Shown one piece after another: positions 1 through 8,241 of a DNA stretch of 39,038 nt. Every line of letters starts with the position of its first letter. Within the stretch, counting starts at the first letter, position 1. The notes under the pieces are model-generated. The model was not told where the DNA came from. It saw only the letters and a list, made by a program, of their open reading frames with translations, and made no database searches. The position numbers were made by a program, and so were the translations under genes. Source of the stretch: Salinicola endophyticus (GTDB taxonomy: Bacteria; Pseudomonadota; Gammaproteobacteria; Pseudomonadales; Halomonadaceae); assembly GCF_003206575.1 (NCBI RefSeq), contig NZ_PZJO01000004.1:497881-536918 (forward strand), read 5' to 3'.

Positions 1-1
1 C

Positions 2-889
2 GCCTTCCGCGGCACCGGGTTCGAGCTGCGCACCGATGCCTATGGCACTATCCGCGCCAATCAGGGGCTCTACCTCACCAGTTGGGGCCAGCTCGGCGCC
101 AGCGGCGACCAGCTCGATTTGACGCCGGCCAAGCAGCAGCTCGACAGCGCCTACCAGCTCACCGACACGTTGAGCCAGAGTGCCCAGGATCACAACGCCG
201 AAGCACTCGACAGTCGTACTCACCTCAAGCAGGCGGGCGAGGATGCCAACGACACCTACGGCAACAGCGAACAGCTTGCCGGTTCATCAGGACAGGCCAA
301 GCAAGACAACGCCCGTGGCGCTACCGACAGCGGCGGCCGTGGCGAAGCGGCACGCATGAAAGCGCCGTGGCTGCATATGGCCTCGCCCGCCGGCATCACG
401 ATGAGCACGCCGGAATCGACTCACCTGGCCCAGGGCCGCTCGCTGAGCGTCTCCAGCGGCGAGGACGTCAACCTGGCCACCGGCAAGAGCCTGGTCGCCT
501 CGATCTCCGAGAAGCTCTCGCTGTTCGTGCAGAAGGCCGGGATCAAGCTGTTCGCGGCGCGGGGCAAGGTGGATATCCAGGCGCAGTCGGACAACCTGGA
601 AGCCACCGCGCGGCGGGATCTCGGGGTGACCTCCACGGAAGACAAGATCGACTTCGCCGCCGCCAAGGAGATTCTGCTGGTCAGCGGCGGTGCCTACGTG
701 CGCATCAAGGGCGGCGATATCGAGCTGCACGCCCCCGGCAAGGTCACGGTCAAGGGCGCGACGAAGAACTTCGGCGGGCCGGCGAGCCTGAACGCCACCC
801 CGCCCGAGTTGCCTGAGGGGGAAGACGTGCTCTGTGCCAGCAAGAGCCAGGCTGCGGCAGGCAGCGGTGACGGAAGCGTGGAAAGCTAG
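2..889 (+). CDS. vgrG: Type VI secretion tip protein VgrG, C-terminal part (5' truncated by window edge)
   Basis: The frame is open from base 2 to the TAG at 887-889, giving 295 visible residues of a longer protein. The first residues carry the GTGFELRTD-like signature found just after the gp27/gp5-like core of VgrG. Visible residues about 120-270 form a DUF2345-type repetitive beta region (short strands with alternating charged and hydrophobic residues, e.g. KVDIQAQSDNLEATA and GGDIELHAPGKVTVKG) that builds the needle shaft. VgrG trimers cap the Hcp tube and carry effectors out of the cell. The last 25 or so residues are Ser/Ala/Gly-rich and look unstructured. The adaptor gene starts two bases after the stop, so VgrG probably delivers the effector encoded here. 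Whether the missing N-terminus is intact cannot be judged. Confidence 0.93.
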   Translation, partial: AFRGTGFELRTDAYGTIRANQGLYLTSWGQLGASGDQLDLTPAKQQLDSAYQLTDTLSQSAQDHNAEALDSRTHLKQAGEDANDTYGNSEQLAGSSGQAKQDNARGATDSGGRGEAARMKAPWLHMASPAGITMSTPESTHLAQGRSLSVSSGEDVNLATGKSLVASISEKLSLFVQKAGIKLFAARGKVDIQAQSDNLEATARRDLGVTSTEDKIDFAAAKEILLVSGGAYVRIKGGDIELHAPGKVTVKGATKNFGGPASLNATPPELPEGEDVLCASKSQAAAGSGDGSVES

Positions 890-891
890 CG

Positions 892-1776
892 ATGCGCAGC
901 GTGAGTGATGCGGCGTGGATGGCCGAAGCCAATGAGGCCGCCAGGGAAGGGCGGCTTTACCGTCTGGTGGACCCTTCGGAGTCGCCAGACTGGGCGCTGA
1001 GTGGCGAGGCTCGCCAGCGGGCGACGCTGATTCGCCACCCGCTGCTGGCCCAGACCCCGGCCCAGCGTCTCTATCTCGAACGGATAGACCAACGCCGCGT
1101 CGCGGCGCTGTCGTCGCAACTCGATCGCCAGCGCGTCGAGCGTGGTAATGGGCTGCTCGGCCCAGTGCCGCTCTGCGGCTGGCTGATTTCTCACCATGCC
1201 AGCACCAGCATTGCCACCTATCTCGGCCGCCAGCTCAAGCAGATGACGCCGGAAGGGAAACCAGCCCTGCTGCGCTTCTACGATCCCCGGGTGCTGGAGC
1301 ACCTGCCGCGCATTCTCGAGCGCTGGCAGCTCTCGGCGCTGCTGGGGCCCATCGATCGCTGGGTCTATCTCGATACCGAGCTGCAGCTGCGCGCTCTCGA
1401 CCCACACGGGGAGGTGCGCCGGCTCGGCGGCCTGAAACCCAGCGCCGAGCAGTGGCGGGCCATACAGCGCATCGGCCAGATCAATCGCTGCCGGGAGCTC
1501 TATCGCACCCTCCCTGGCTCGGCGGGGCTCTCGGCAGCGCCCGTGAATAGCGTCGACACCTTGTTGGTCGCCGCGCACGACCTCGGTCTGCGAGACCGGG
1601 CAGACGTGGCCACCTTCGTCCTTCACGGGCTGACCACGCGGATCGATTTTCATCGCCACCCGATCATGCAGGCACTGCTGGGCCGCCTGGGCGGACGGTT
1701 GAATTACATTGGATTGTCGAATCAGCTTTCCGACGCTGACTGGGAAGCGATATCGGACATGGGGGAGATGACATAG
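892..1776 (+). CDS. DUF4123 T6SS effector adaptor/chaperone (VasW/Tap-1-like)
   Basis: This 294-residue protein has the DUF4123 pattern: a GWLISHHAS motif followed by a short helix, then a PALLRFYDPRVLEHLPRIL stretch around residues 128-146. DUF4123 proteins load a specific effector onto its cognate VgrG and are not usually secreted themselves. The start is the ATG two bases after the vgrG stop, with a GGAAAG ribosome site overlapping the vgrG end. The TAG stop is followed one base later by the effector ATG. The order vgrG-DUF4123-large effector matches the vgrG2-vasW-vasX arrangement of Vibrio cholerae, which supports the adaptor role. Effector specificity is inferred from position. No signal peptide or membrane segment is apparent. 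Confidence 0.9.
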   Translation: MRSVSDAAWMAEANEAAREGRLYRLVDPSESPDWALSGEARQRATLIRHPLLAQTPAQRLYLERIDQRRVAALSSQLDRQRVERGNGLLGPVPLCGWLISHHASTSIATYLGRQLKQMTPEGKPALLRFYDPRVLEHLPRILERWQLSALLGPIDRWVYLDTELQLRALDPHGEVRRLGGLKPSAEQWRAIQRIGQINRCRELYRTLPGSAGLSAAPVNSVDTLLVAAHDLGLRDRADVATFVLHGLTTRIDFHRHPIMQALLGRLGGRLNYIGLSNQLSDADWEAISDMGEMT

Positions 1777-1777
1777 T

Positions 1778-4700
1778 ATGACGGCACCATCTCAAGCGAG
1801 CGCTCACGCGGCGGAAAATGAGGCGGCGGGCCAGGAGAGCGGGCGCTGCCAGTTCTGTGAACGCAAGGGACTACCGATCCTTCCCGTGCGCTACGCCGTC
1901 TGCCAGCGTAACGACCGCAATGGCGATATACCGGAACTCGAGACGTCGAGAATCCAGGAGTTCACCGACATACTGCTGGATAAAAGCCTGGTAGGCGGCG
2001 AAGAGCAGGCGAGAAGTGTGCCCGACGAGGTCAGGGCGGAGCTTACGCAGAGCACCGGCAGCCAGGTCAATAAGTACATTCTGCGTCAGCTACGCCAGGG
2101 GTATCTCTACTTATACGATCAGGACAATACAGACGGGAATTATTGGTACGCCTACGCGATCACCAGCGATGGCAAGTACTATCAGTTCCCGGTGCTACAA
2201 CCGCGGGCGCTGGACGAAATCAAGTTTCCCGACAGCTGCCAGGCCAAGCCCGACGATGTCCTGAATGCTTCTATTGTCACCCTGCCGTTTCCCGAGAAGT
2301 CTGGCACGCTTTACTACGCCTTCAGCGAACACCCCTGGTCCAACGCCCACATCCAGATGATCGGTAGTGATGAGGCGTGGCGTCAGGCCCACATGCAGCA
2401 GGTGAACATCCCGGCATGGGTGAGCGGGCAGCGACAATCTTGCGCCTTTGGCATCGATGAGCTGGAGACAGTCGCCGAGTACAGCGCGGCGGCAGGAAGT
2501 CTGGATGAACAGTTCTGGTCCAGCGGCCCGGCGCGATCGCTATTCAAACCCAGTGAACTCAGGGACGCCATGCAGCGCCGGCTAGACCACGCCGGCAGTG
2601 AATACCAGGGCAAGGGCCTCATTCTCGCGGTCAAGGACGAGATCGGCATCATCGACGAGTTGAACGCCTATCGGCATCAAGCGCTGGCCAGCGTCGAAGA
2701 GTTCTTCTACAACAAGGAAGAAGAGGACGACGAGGCCCAGATACACAATGTGCGTCGTCGCAAGTTGCTCTGCATGCAGGCCATCGATGCCTTCAAGAAG
2801 AACTTCGCGCGTAACTACGTGGCGAGTCAGGAGCAGTCACTGAGTGACAAAATCGATAAGGCGCGTGCCGAGCGGGATGCCTTTCAGGAGGAGGAGTATT
2901 CCCGGGAAAACTCCTCTCCCCGTGAGCGTGCCCAGCACCAACGGCGTCTAGGCCAGTTGAATCGGGCCGTGCGCGAGGCTGAGACGGAAAAGGAGGACTT
3001 TCGACGTGATCAGCAGCGCGAAGCCGAAGAGTTGCGTGAAGAGAGGCAGCGGCTGACAGAGCGGATATCGCAATTGGAGCATGAACAGGCCGAACTCGAC
3101 CGCCGGGCGGCTAGCAGTGATCCGGCGATCGCCAGACAAGCCGAAATGCAACGGCAGACACTGTTTCTAGATAACGAGCTTCAGCATAAACGGCGTGTGC
3201 TCCAAAATCTAAAATCCGAAGCCCAGCGAGCGGCGGATAGGCACGCCGACCAGCTCGATGAGCTTTACGACTCTGATGCTCTCGACCGCTTCAGAGCCGA
3301 TTACGAAGAGAATACGGCACATTGCCAGAGTTTGGCCGCCGTATTCGACGATGACTATGCCATCTGGGCAAGGCATGGTTTACCCGCCGTGATTGGCCGT
3401 TATAGCCAATCCGACTACTGGACCGGACTGGGGCTCAGTGGCCTGATAGGCAATGCACTGCGTGGCGGCATCATGTCGCCCTCCAGTGGTGGCTTATGGA
3501 AGCTGTTGGCCGACGATCTCGAGTCGAGTGAGTCGCCGCTACTCGCGGCGCTCTTTGCCAATGACGCCGAAATGATCGCGCAGGCCCGAGAGCGTTTAGG
3601 TAGCTTGCCCGCTGGGTCACAGCTATCGGCGCAGACGCTAAAGTCCTGGGGTGAGCGCTTTCAGCAGGTACGTGAACGCACGCAAAAGCCTGACGGGCGC
3701 GCGCCGACAAGCGATCAGATCATCAACCGTTGGCGCCCGATACAGGATCTACTGGCAACGACGATCGGCAACTCGATTGCCTCGCTGGTACTGTACCGAG
3801 CCGCTGGTGTGCCCGCGCCGGACTATAAGCCGGCGCTCTCGCAGTTCGTGCGTTATCACCAGCTGGCCTTCATGGCCGATCCGCAAGCACTGGACGGCGA
3901 GCAGCCGGCGCCCACTATGGTCGAGCGGGAGGTCAAACTCTCCGAACTCTATCAGTGGCTACGCGCCGTCTCGCAAGCAAGTTCCAAAAAGCCGAATCAA
4001 GGTGCCGATACCAGCGAGGCAATGAAGTCTCTGGATGGGATGGTCGGCAACTTTTCCGCGCCGATGGCCGATAGCGACAGAACGGTTCGGATTGCCTTGC
4101 CGGTCTACGTAGATGTCAAAGCGGTGAGGGGGGGGAGTGGTGCGGAGATACCGGCTGATAGCTATACGCCAGAGGATGAACAGCAGCGGCTGGGTGATCT
4201 GGCGCAGAACGCCCGCGATATCGGCAACACCCTGCTCAGCGCCCACAAGGGCAGTGGCCAGGTCGCCGGTGCGTGCCTGGTGCTATGGAGCCTGATCGTC
4301 TCCTGGCAAGGAGGCGCCTTCGAGGACGATGAGGAGGGTGCCGACTGGAGCAAGATCATCGGCTCGGGTGTCAGCGTGGCGGGCGGTGCGATGGCGGGCA
4401 TCGAAGGCTACCACAAGATCCGTATGGCGAGCCTTGGCCTGTCGACGGAAGGCGCGATGATCGGTGGGATTAAATGGGCCTTTGTCAGTGACGTGCTCGG
4501 CGCGGCGGGTGGCATGATCTCGATCTGGGATGGTCTGAAGAAGTTGACGGAAGCCAACGAGGCCAGCAAGACAGGCCAGAGTCTTACCGGCCACTATGGC
4601 ATGATCGTCGGCGGGGTTGGGGTTATCGCCGGTATTGCTTCGATCGTCGTGATCAGCGCAAGTACAGTCGTCGGTGTTTTCGTAGGTCTATTCGTCGGCC

Positions 4701-5338
4701 TTGTGACACTCTTGGTTGGCTTTATATTCGTTACTATGGTGTCTCCGGCGGTGCAGATGTGGGTGAACCGAAGCATTCTCGGTAAGCCATCGGCACAGGA
4801 GGAGATGCAGGTCCTGCCGTTTGACGACATGGCGTCCGAGCAGGGGTCGCTGGAAATGGTGTTCCAAGGGCTGCTGGTGGAGTTGTCTTGGGAGCCTGTC
4901 AGGCCTAACCCGGCAAATTATATGGGTACAGGTTCTCAAGGTGGCGGTGCCTTGGGGATTAGTTCGGATGCAAGTGCGCGGCAAGCGGAAGAAGAACGTG
5001 TTGCGGATTTGGTGAGAATAAAACTAGAGGTTGTTGTTCCTGATCTCGATAGGGTTTTTTTAAAGACTACGCTTTTTTCTAAATCCACTTTTGATGTGTT
5101 GCTTGATGAGTCATACGTCAAAGAGGGGGCTGGCGAGGGTTTGGTTCTAAAGAATCGTATAAGTAGAAGCGTTTTATCACGGCCGGAGTTTGAGCTGGTG
5201 GGGAGGCAGTACCACATGCAGTGGTCGGGTGAGTATTATAAATCAGATCTTGGTGGTAAGGTCGATTTTTTGATCGATATGCGGGTTGCTGGCGATGTTG
5301 TACCCAAAAGTGATACGTTTGTCCTGAGGGTTGAATGA
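1778..5338 (+). CDS. VasX-like T6SS pore-forming effector (BTH_I2691-type family)
   Basis: The 1186-residue product opens with a VasX N-terminal-type domain: CQFCERKGLPILPVRYAV near residues 24-41, LRQGYLYLYD near 108-117, and an aromatic-rich stretch around 170-215. A motif near residues 281-295 (ILAVKDEIGIIDELN) resembles the family DPxGI-ELN element. Residues about 354-510 are rich in Glu, Arg and Gln and look like a long coiled coil. Hydrophobic segments follow at about 829-847, 867-885, 898-920 and 941-990, the last long enough for two helices, as in VasX, which damages the inner membrane of target cells. The ATG has a GGGGGAGA site 10 bases upstream and the stop overlaps the next ATG. 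From about residue 1045 the DNA becomes AT-rich. VasX-like pore formation is family inference; the toxic domain was not identified by search. Confidence 0.85.
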   Translation: MTAPSQASAHAAENEAAGQESGRCQFCERKGLPILPVRYAVCQRNDRNGDIPELETSRIQEFTDILLDKSLVGGEEQARSVPDEVRAELTQSTGSQVNKYILRQLRQGYLYLYDQDNTDGNYWYAYAITSDGKYYQFPVLQPRALDEIKFPDSCQAKPDDVLNASIVTLPFPEKSGTLYYAFSEHPWSNAHIQMIGSDEAWRQAHMQQVNIPAWVSGQRQSCAFGIDELETVAEYSAAAGSLDEQFWSSGPARSLFKPSELRDAMQRRLDHAGSEYQGKGLILAVKDEIGIIDELNAYRHQALASVEEFFYNKEEEDDEAQIHNVRRRKLLCMQAIDAFKKNFARNYVASQEQSLSDKIDKARAERDAFQEEEYSRENSSPRERAQHQRRLGQLNRAVREAETEKEDFRRDQQREAEELREERQRLTERISQLEHEQAELDRRAASSDPAIARQAEMQRQTLFLDNELQHKRRVLQNLKSEAQRAADRHADQLDELYDSDALDRFRADYEENTAHCQSLAAVFDDDYAIWARHGLPAVIGRYSQSDYWTGLGLSGLIGNALRGGIMSPSSGGLWKLLADDLESSESPLLAALFANDAEMIAQARERLGSLPAGSQLSAQTLKSWGERFQQVRERTQKPDGRAPTSDQIINRWRPIQDLLATTIGNSIASLVLYRAAGVPAPDYKPALSQFVRYHQLAFMADPQALDGEQPAPTMVEREVKLSELYQWLRAVSQASSKKPNQGADTSEAMKSLDGMVGNFSAPMADSDRTVRIALPVYVDVKAVRGGSGAEIPADSYTPEDEQQRLGDLAQNARDIGNTLLSAHKGSGQVAGACLVLWSLIVSWQGGAFEDDEEGADWSKIIGSGVSVAGGAMAGIEGYHKIRMASLGLSTEGAMIGGIKWAFVSDVLGAAGGMISIWDGLKKLTEANEASKTGQSLTGHYGMIVGGVGVIAGIASIVVISASTVVGVFVGLFVGLVTLLVGFIFVTMVSPAVQMWVNRSILGKPSAQEEMQVLPFDDMASEQGSLEMVFQGLLVELSWEPVRPNPANYMGTGSQGGGALGISSDASARQAEEERVADLVRIKLEVVVPDLDRVFLKTTLFSKSTFDVLLDESYVKEGAGEGLVLKNRISRSVLSRPEFELVGRQYHMQWSGEYYKSDLGGKVDFLIDMRVAGDVVPKSDTFVLRVE

Positions 5339-6195
5339 TGAGGATTTTGATCGTTGCGGTTTTGTCTGTGCTTTTGTCAGCTTCGTTTTCAGCTTTCGCC
5401 GAGGTTGTTGTTGAGGATCCAAGCGACGCCGCTCTCAATAGAGCTTATGAAGACTATTCGAAAGAAGATTTCATGGGGGGGGATGGAAGTAGGTCGGGTG
5501 AAGAGAAATACCTTCTCGGATTGTTGTATTTGAATGGTAGTCGTGAGTTTGAGGTAAAGCAGTCTTGTCGCTTGGCTTTTTCAGAGTTAAAAGATTCTTG
5601 GAGTGACGGTGTTGCTGATGCGGGATATGTACTTGCGAACATGTATCGTGACGGCCAGTGTGTAGAGGGAGACGTCGATAAGGCTAAATATTTCTTAAGA
5701 GAATCAGCCGAAAAAGGATATTTGCTTTCCCAAAGAGTCTTGGGTAGGGCTTACATGGGGAGAGATTGGTCGGGGTATTTTGAAAAGAATATGAGCCTTG
5801 CTATGTGCTGGTTGAAAAAGGCAGGGGAGCAGGGGGATAGGCAATCTTTAGCTGGCTTGGCTTATATTTATAAAAATGGTATTGGTGTAAAAAAAGATGA
5901 GGGCAAGTCTTTTATTTGGTTGAAGCGTGCTGCTTCTGCAAGGTTTACAGAGAATAAGAGAGCTGAGTTTCCTTTGTTGGCGGAATATTACGAGAAAGGT
6001 GTTGGTACGAAGATTGATCTGGTGCAAGCCTATAAGTATTACGACCTTAGCGGATCTGCCGGTGTGGAAGGAAAGCAGCGCGTTGCCAAGGAAATGACTC
6101 AAGAGCAGATCGACGAAGCTCTCCGTCAGTCCAAGGAGTGGCAGAAAGAGCACAACGTTCAGGTTGGCGGTGGTTTTATCCGTCGAGCCAACTGA
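5335..6195 (+). CDS. Secreted Sel1-repeat protein, candidate immunity protein for the VasX-like effector
   Basis: This 286-residue protein begins with a clear Sec signal peptide (MMRILIVAVLSVLLSASF, likely cut after SAFA near residue 22). About five Sel1-like repeats follow, recognisable by A-x-Y-x-L-x-x-x-Y-x-x-G spacing: GYVLANMYRDG, SQRVLGRAYMG, SLAGLAYIYKNGIGV and PLLAEYYEKGVGT. Its ATG overlaps the effector stop (ATGA), so the two are translationally coupled. A periplasmic location and toxin coupling fit an immunity protein that blocks an inner-membrane pore former from outside. This differs from TsiV2, the membrane-embedded immunity protein of VasX. Codon use is AT-rich with AGA, ATA and AAA codons unlike the flanking genes. 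The immunity role is inference; it could instead be an accessory envelope protein. Confidence 0.8.
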   Translation: MMRILIVAVLSVLLSASFSAFAEVVVEDPSDAALNRAYEDYSKEDFMGGDGSRSGEEKYLLGLLYLNGSREFEVKQSCRLAFSELKDSWSDGVADAGYVLANMYRDGQCVEGDVDKAKYFLRESAEKGYLLSQRVLGRAYMGRDWSGYFEKNMSLAMCWLKKAGEQGDRQSLAGLAYIYKNGIGVKKDEGKSFIWLKRAASARFTENKRAEFPLLAEYYEKGVGTKIDLVQAYKYYDLSGSAGVEGKQRVAKEMTQEQIDEALRQSKEWQKEHNVQVGGGFIRRAN

Positions 6196-6271
6196 AGCTT
6201 TCGCGTAGGTGCTGGTGTGTAGTGAGTCATAAACTGACGCCAGCCTGTCCGACGCTAAGGGATGGTTTTCT

Positions 6272-6700
6272 ATGCCGGTTCAAGAGCATTCAGATCAGGC
6301 TTTTTACGCCAAGATCTCCTCGCTTATCGCGCTTTGCGGCGGGGGTGGATTATTGCTCGCGTCGCTGTTGGCGATTCCCAGTTCGCCGATTTTTCCAGGT
6401 GCGCCCATCCTCATCGCTTGCGCCCTGATCGTGGCTGGGCTCTGGTTCCAGTTCAATCCGGTGGTTCGTCTCACGGATGAGCATGTTTCGGTCAAGCTGG
6501 CGATCATCCGTCCGCGTACGACCCTTGCCCTCGACCAGTTGGCGCGCGTCGAAGCGACCCCGCGCGAGTGTGTGCTTTACTACCGCAAAGCCCGTTCCGG
6601 TGAAGGCAAGCTCAAGATTCCGCTCAAGAGCCTGGCCAAGGAGGATCGCGAGAGGTGCAAGTTGGCCTTGCAACAGCGGGTGCACACCGAGGCGGCCTAG
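6272..6700 (+). CDS. Small membrane protein with two N-terminal helices and a PH-like soluble domain
   Basis: The 142-residue product has two hydrophobic segments at about residues 17-34 and 41-59, then a charged region of about 80 residues whose alternating short strands (VRLTDEHVSVKLAI, RTTLALDQLARVEAT, GKLKIPLKSL) and final helix suggest a bacterial PH-like fold. I do not recognise a named family. An AAGGGA site lies about 9 bases before the ATG. The gene lies 76 bases downstream of the Sel1 gene on the same strand but has high-GC codon use like the rest of the chromosome, so it may be a chromosomal neighbour rather than part of the toxin-immunity cassette. A second immunity function is possible but unsupported by sequence. 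Confidence 0.75.
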   Translation: MPVQEHSDQAFYAKISSLIALCGGGGLLLASLLAIPSSPIFPGAPILIACALIVAGLWFQFNPVVRLTDEHVSVKLAIIRPRTTLALDQLARVEATPRECVLYYRKARSGEGKLKIPLKSLAKEDRERCKLALQQRVHTEAA

Positions 6701-6721
6701 GCTGATTGCATCACCAATACA

Positions 6722-6753
6722 CAAACGCCCATGGCCTTGGCCATGGGCGTTTG
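6722..6753. terminator. Near-perfect palindrome between convergent genes, bidirectional terminator candidate
   Basis: A 15-base arm CAAACGCCCATGGCC is followed by TT and its exact reverse complement. It lies 21 bases after the stop of the small membrane protein and 36 bases beyond the gatB stop on the other strand. No clear T tract follows on either strand, so intrinsic termination is plausible but not certain. Confidence 0.65.
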
Positions 6754-6789
6754 CATTGGGGCAGGGCTGGTTTGTCAGGCAGTGCCGAC

Positions 6790-8241
6790 TCAGGCTTCGT
6801 CCAGCTTCTGCTTGAGCAGGCCGTTGACCTGTTGCGGGTTGGCGGTGCCGCGGGAGGCTTTCATCACCTGGCCGACGAAGTAGCCAATCATCTTGCCGCG
6901 CTTCTCCGGGTCGGCGTCGCGGTACTGGGCGACCTGCACCGGGCTGTCCGCGATGACCTGGTCGATCATCGCTTCGATGGCGCCAGTGTCGGTGACCTGC
7001 TTGAGCCCGCGTGCCTCGATGATCTCGTCGGCGCTCTGGCCTTCGTTGTTCCACAGGGCCGCGAAGACCTGCTTGGCCGCCTTGCCGTTGATGGTGTCAT
7101 CGAGCACGCGGCTGACCAGGCCTCCCAGCTGCTCCGGGGTGACCGGGCTGTTGCTGATGTCGATGTTCTCGCGGTTGAGATGCCCGGAGAGTTCGCCTTG
7201 CACCCAGTTGGCCGCCTGCTTGGCATCGCCGCACACCGCGAGCACCGCTTCGAAGTATTCGGCCATCGGGCGGGTCGAGGAGAGCACGCCAGCGTCGTAG
7301 GCCGAGAGCCCTAGGGCGTTCTCGAAACGGTGGCGCTTTTCGGTAGGCAGCTCCGGCAGGGTCGTGCGCTGGTGATCGATATAGGCGGCATCGAGCATCA
7401 CCGGCAGCAGGTCGGGGCAGGGGAAGTAGCGGTAGTCGTTGGCTTCCTCCTTGGTGCGCATGCTGCGGGTCTCGTCCAGGTCCGGATCGTAGAGACGCGT
7501 CTCCTGAACCACCTTGCCGCCATCTTCGATCAACTCGATCTGGCGCTCGACCTCGAACTCGATCGCCCGCTCGACGAAGCGGAAGGAGTTGACGTTCTTG
7601 ATTTCGGCGCGGGTGCCGAAGGCTTCCTGGCCCTTGGGGCGCACCGAGACGTTGACGTCGCAGCGCATCGAGCCCTCGGCCATGTTGCCGTCGGAGATGC
7701 CCAGGTAGGTGACGATGGCGTGGATCGCGCGAATGTAGGCGACCGCTTCCTTGGCCGAGCGCATGTCGGGCTCGGAGACGATCTCCAGCAGCGGCGTGCC
7801 GGCCCGGTTGAGATCGATGCCGCTCATGCCATGGAAGTCTTCGTGCAGCGACTTGCCGGCGTCCTCTTCCAGGTGGGCATGGTGGATGCGGATTCGCTTG
7901 CGCACGTCGTCATCCAGCACGATCTCGACTTCCCCCTTGCCGACGATGGGCTGGGCCATCTGGCTGGTCTGATAGCCCTTGGGCAGATCGGGGTAGAAGT
8001 AGTTCTTGCGCTCGAACAGCGAGGTGTCGGGAATGTGCGCGTCGATGGCGAGGCCGAACTGCACCGCCATTGCCACCGCGCCCTCGTTGAGCACCGGCAG
8101 TACGCCGGGCAGCCCCAGGTCGATGGCGCAAGCCTGGGTGTTGGGCTCGGCACCGAAGGCGGTGGAGGCGCCGGAAAAGATCTTGGATTGGGTCGCCAGC
8201 TGTACGTGCACTTCCAACCCGATGACGGTTTCCCACTGCAT
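6790..8241 (-). CDS. gatB: Aspartyl/glutamyl-tRNA amidotransferase subunit B
   Basis: The 483-residue subunit binds Asp-tRNA(Asn) or Glu-tRNA(Gln), activates the misacylated residue with ATP and passes it to ammonia delivered from GatA. The sequence has the GatB opening [13 protein letters not shown], the signature [17 protein letters not shown] near residues 150-166, and the C-terminal YqeY-like tail ending in [13 protein letters not shown]. The frame stays open much further upstream, but the true start is the ATG at 8241, where the gatA stop and gatB start share one base (TAATG). Length matches the family. The protein acts with GatA and GatC in the cytoplasm, and its presence implies indirect tRNA amidation for Asn, Gln or both. 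Confidence 0.97.
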   Translation of the reverse strand: MQWETVIGLEVHVQLATQSKIFSGASTAFGAEPNTQACAIDLGLPGVLPVLNEGAVAMAVQFGLAIDAHIPDTSLFERKNYFYPDLPKGYQTSQMAQPIVGKGEVEIVLDDDVRKRIRIHHAHLEEDAGKSLHEDFHGMSGIDLNRAGTPLLEIVSEPDMRSAKEAVAYIRAIHAIVTYLGISDGNMAEGSMRCDVNVSVRPKGQEAFGTRAEIKNVNSFRFVERAIEFEVERQIELIEDGGKVVQETRLYDPDLDETRSMRTKEEANDYRYFPCPDLLPVMLDAAYIDHQRTTLPELPTEKRHRFENALGLSAYDAGVLSSTRPMAEYFEAVLAVCGDAKQAANWVQGELSGHLNRENIDISNSPVTPEQLGGLVSRVLDDTINGKAAKQVFAALWNNEGQSADEIIEARGLKQVTDTGAIEAMIDQVIADSPVQVAQYRDADPEKRGKMIGYFVGQVMKASRGTANPQQVNGLLKQKLDEA

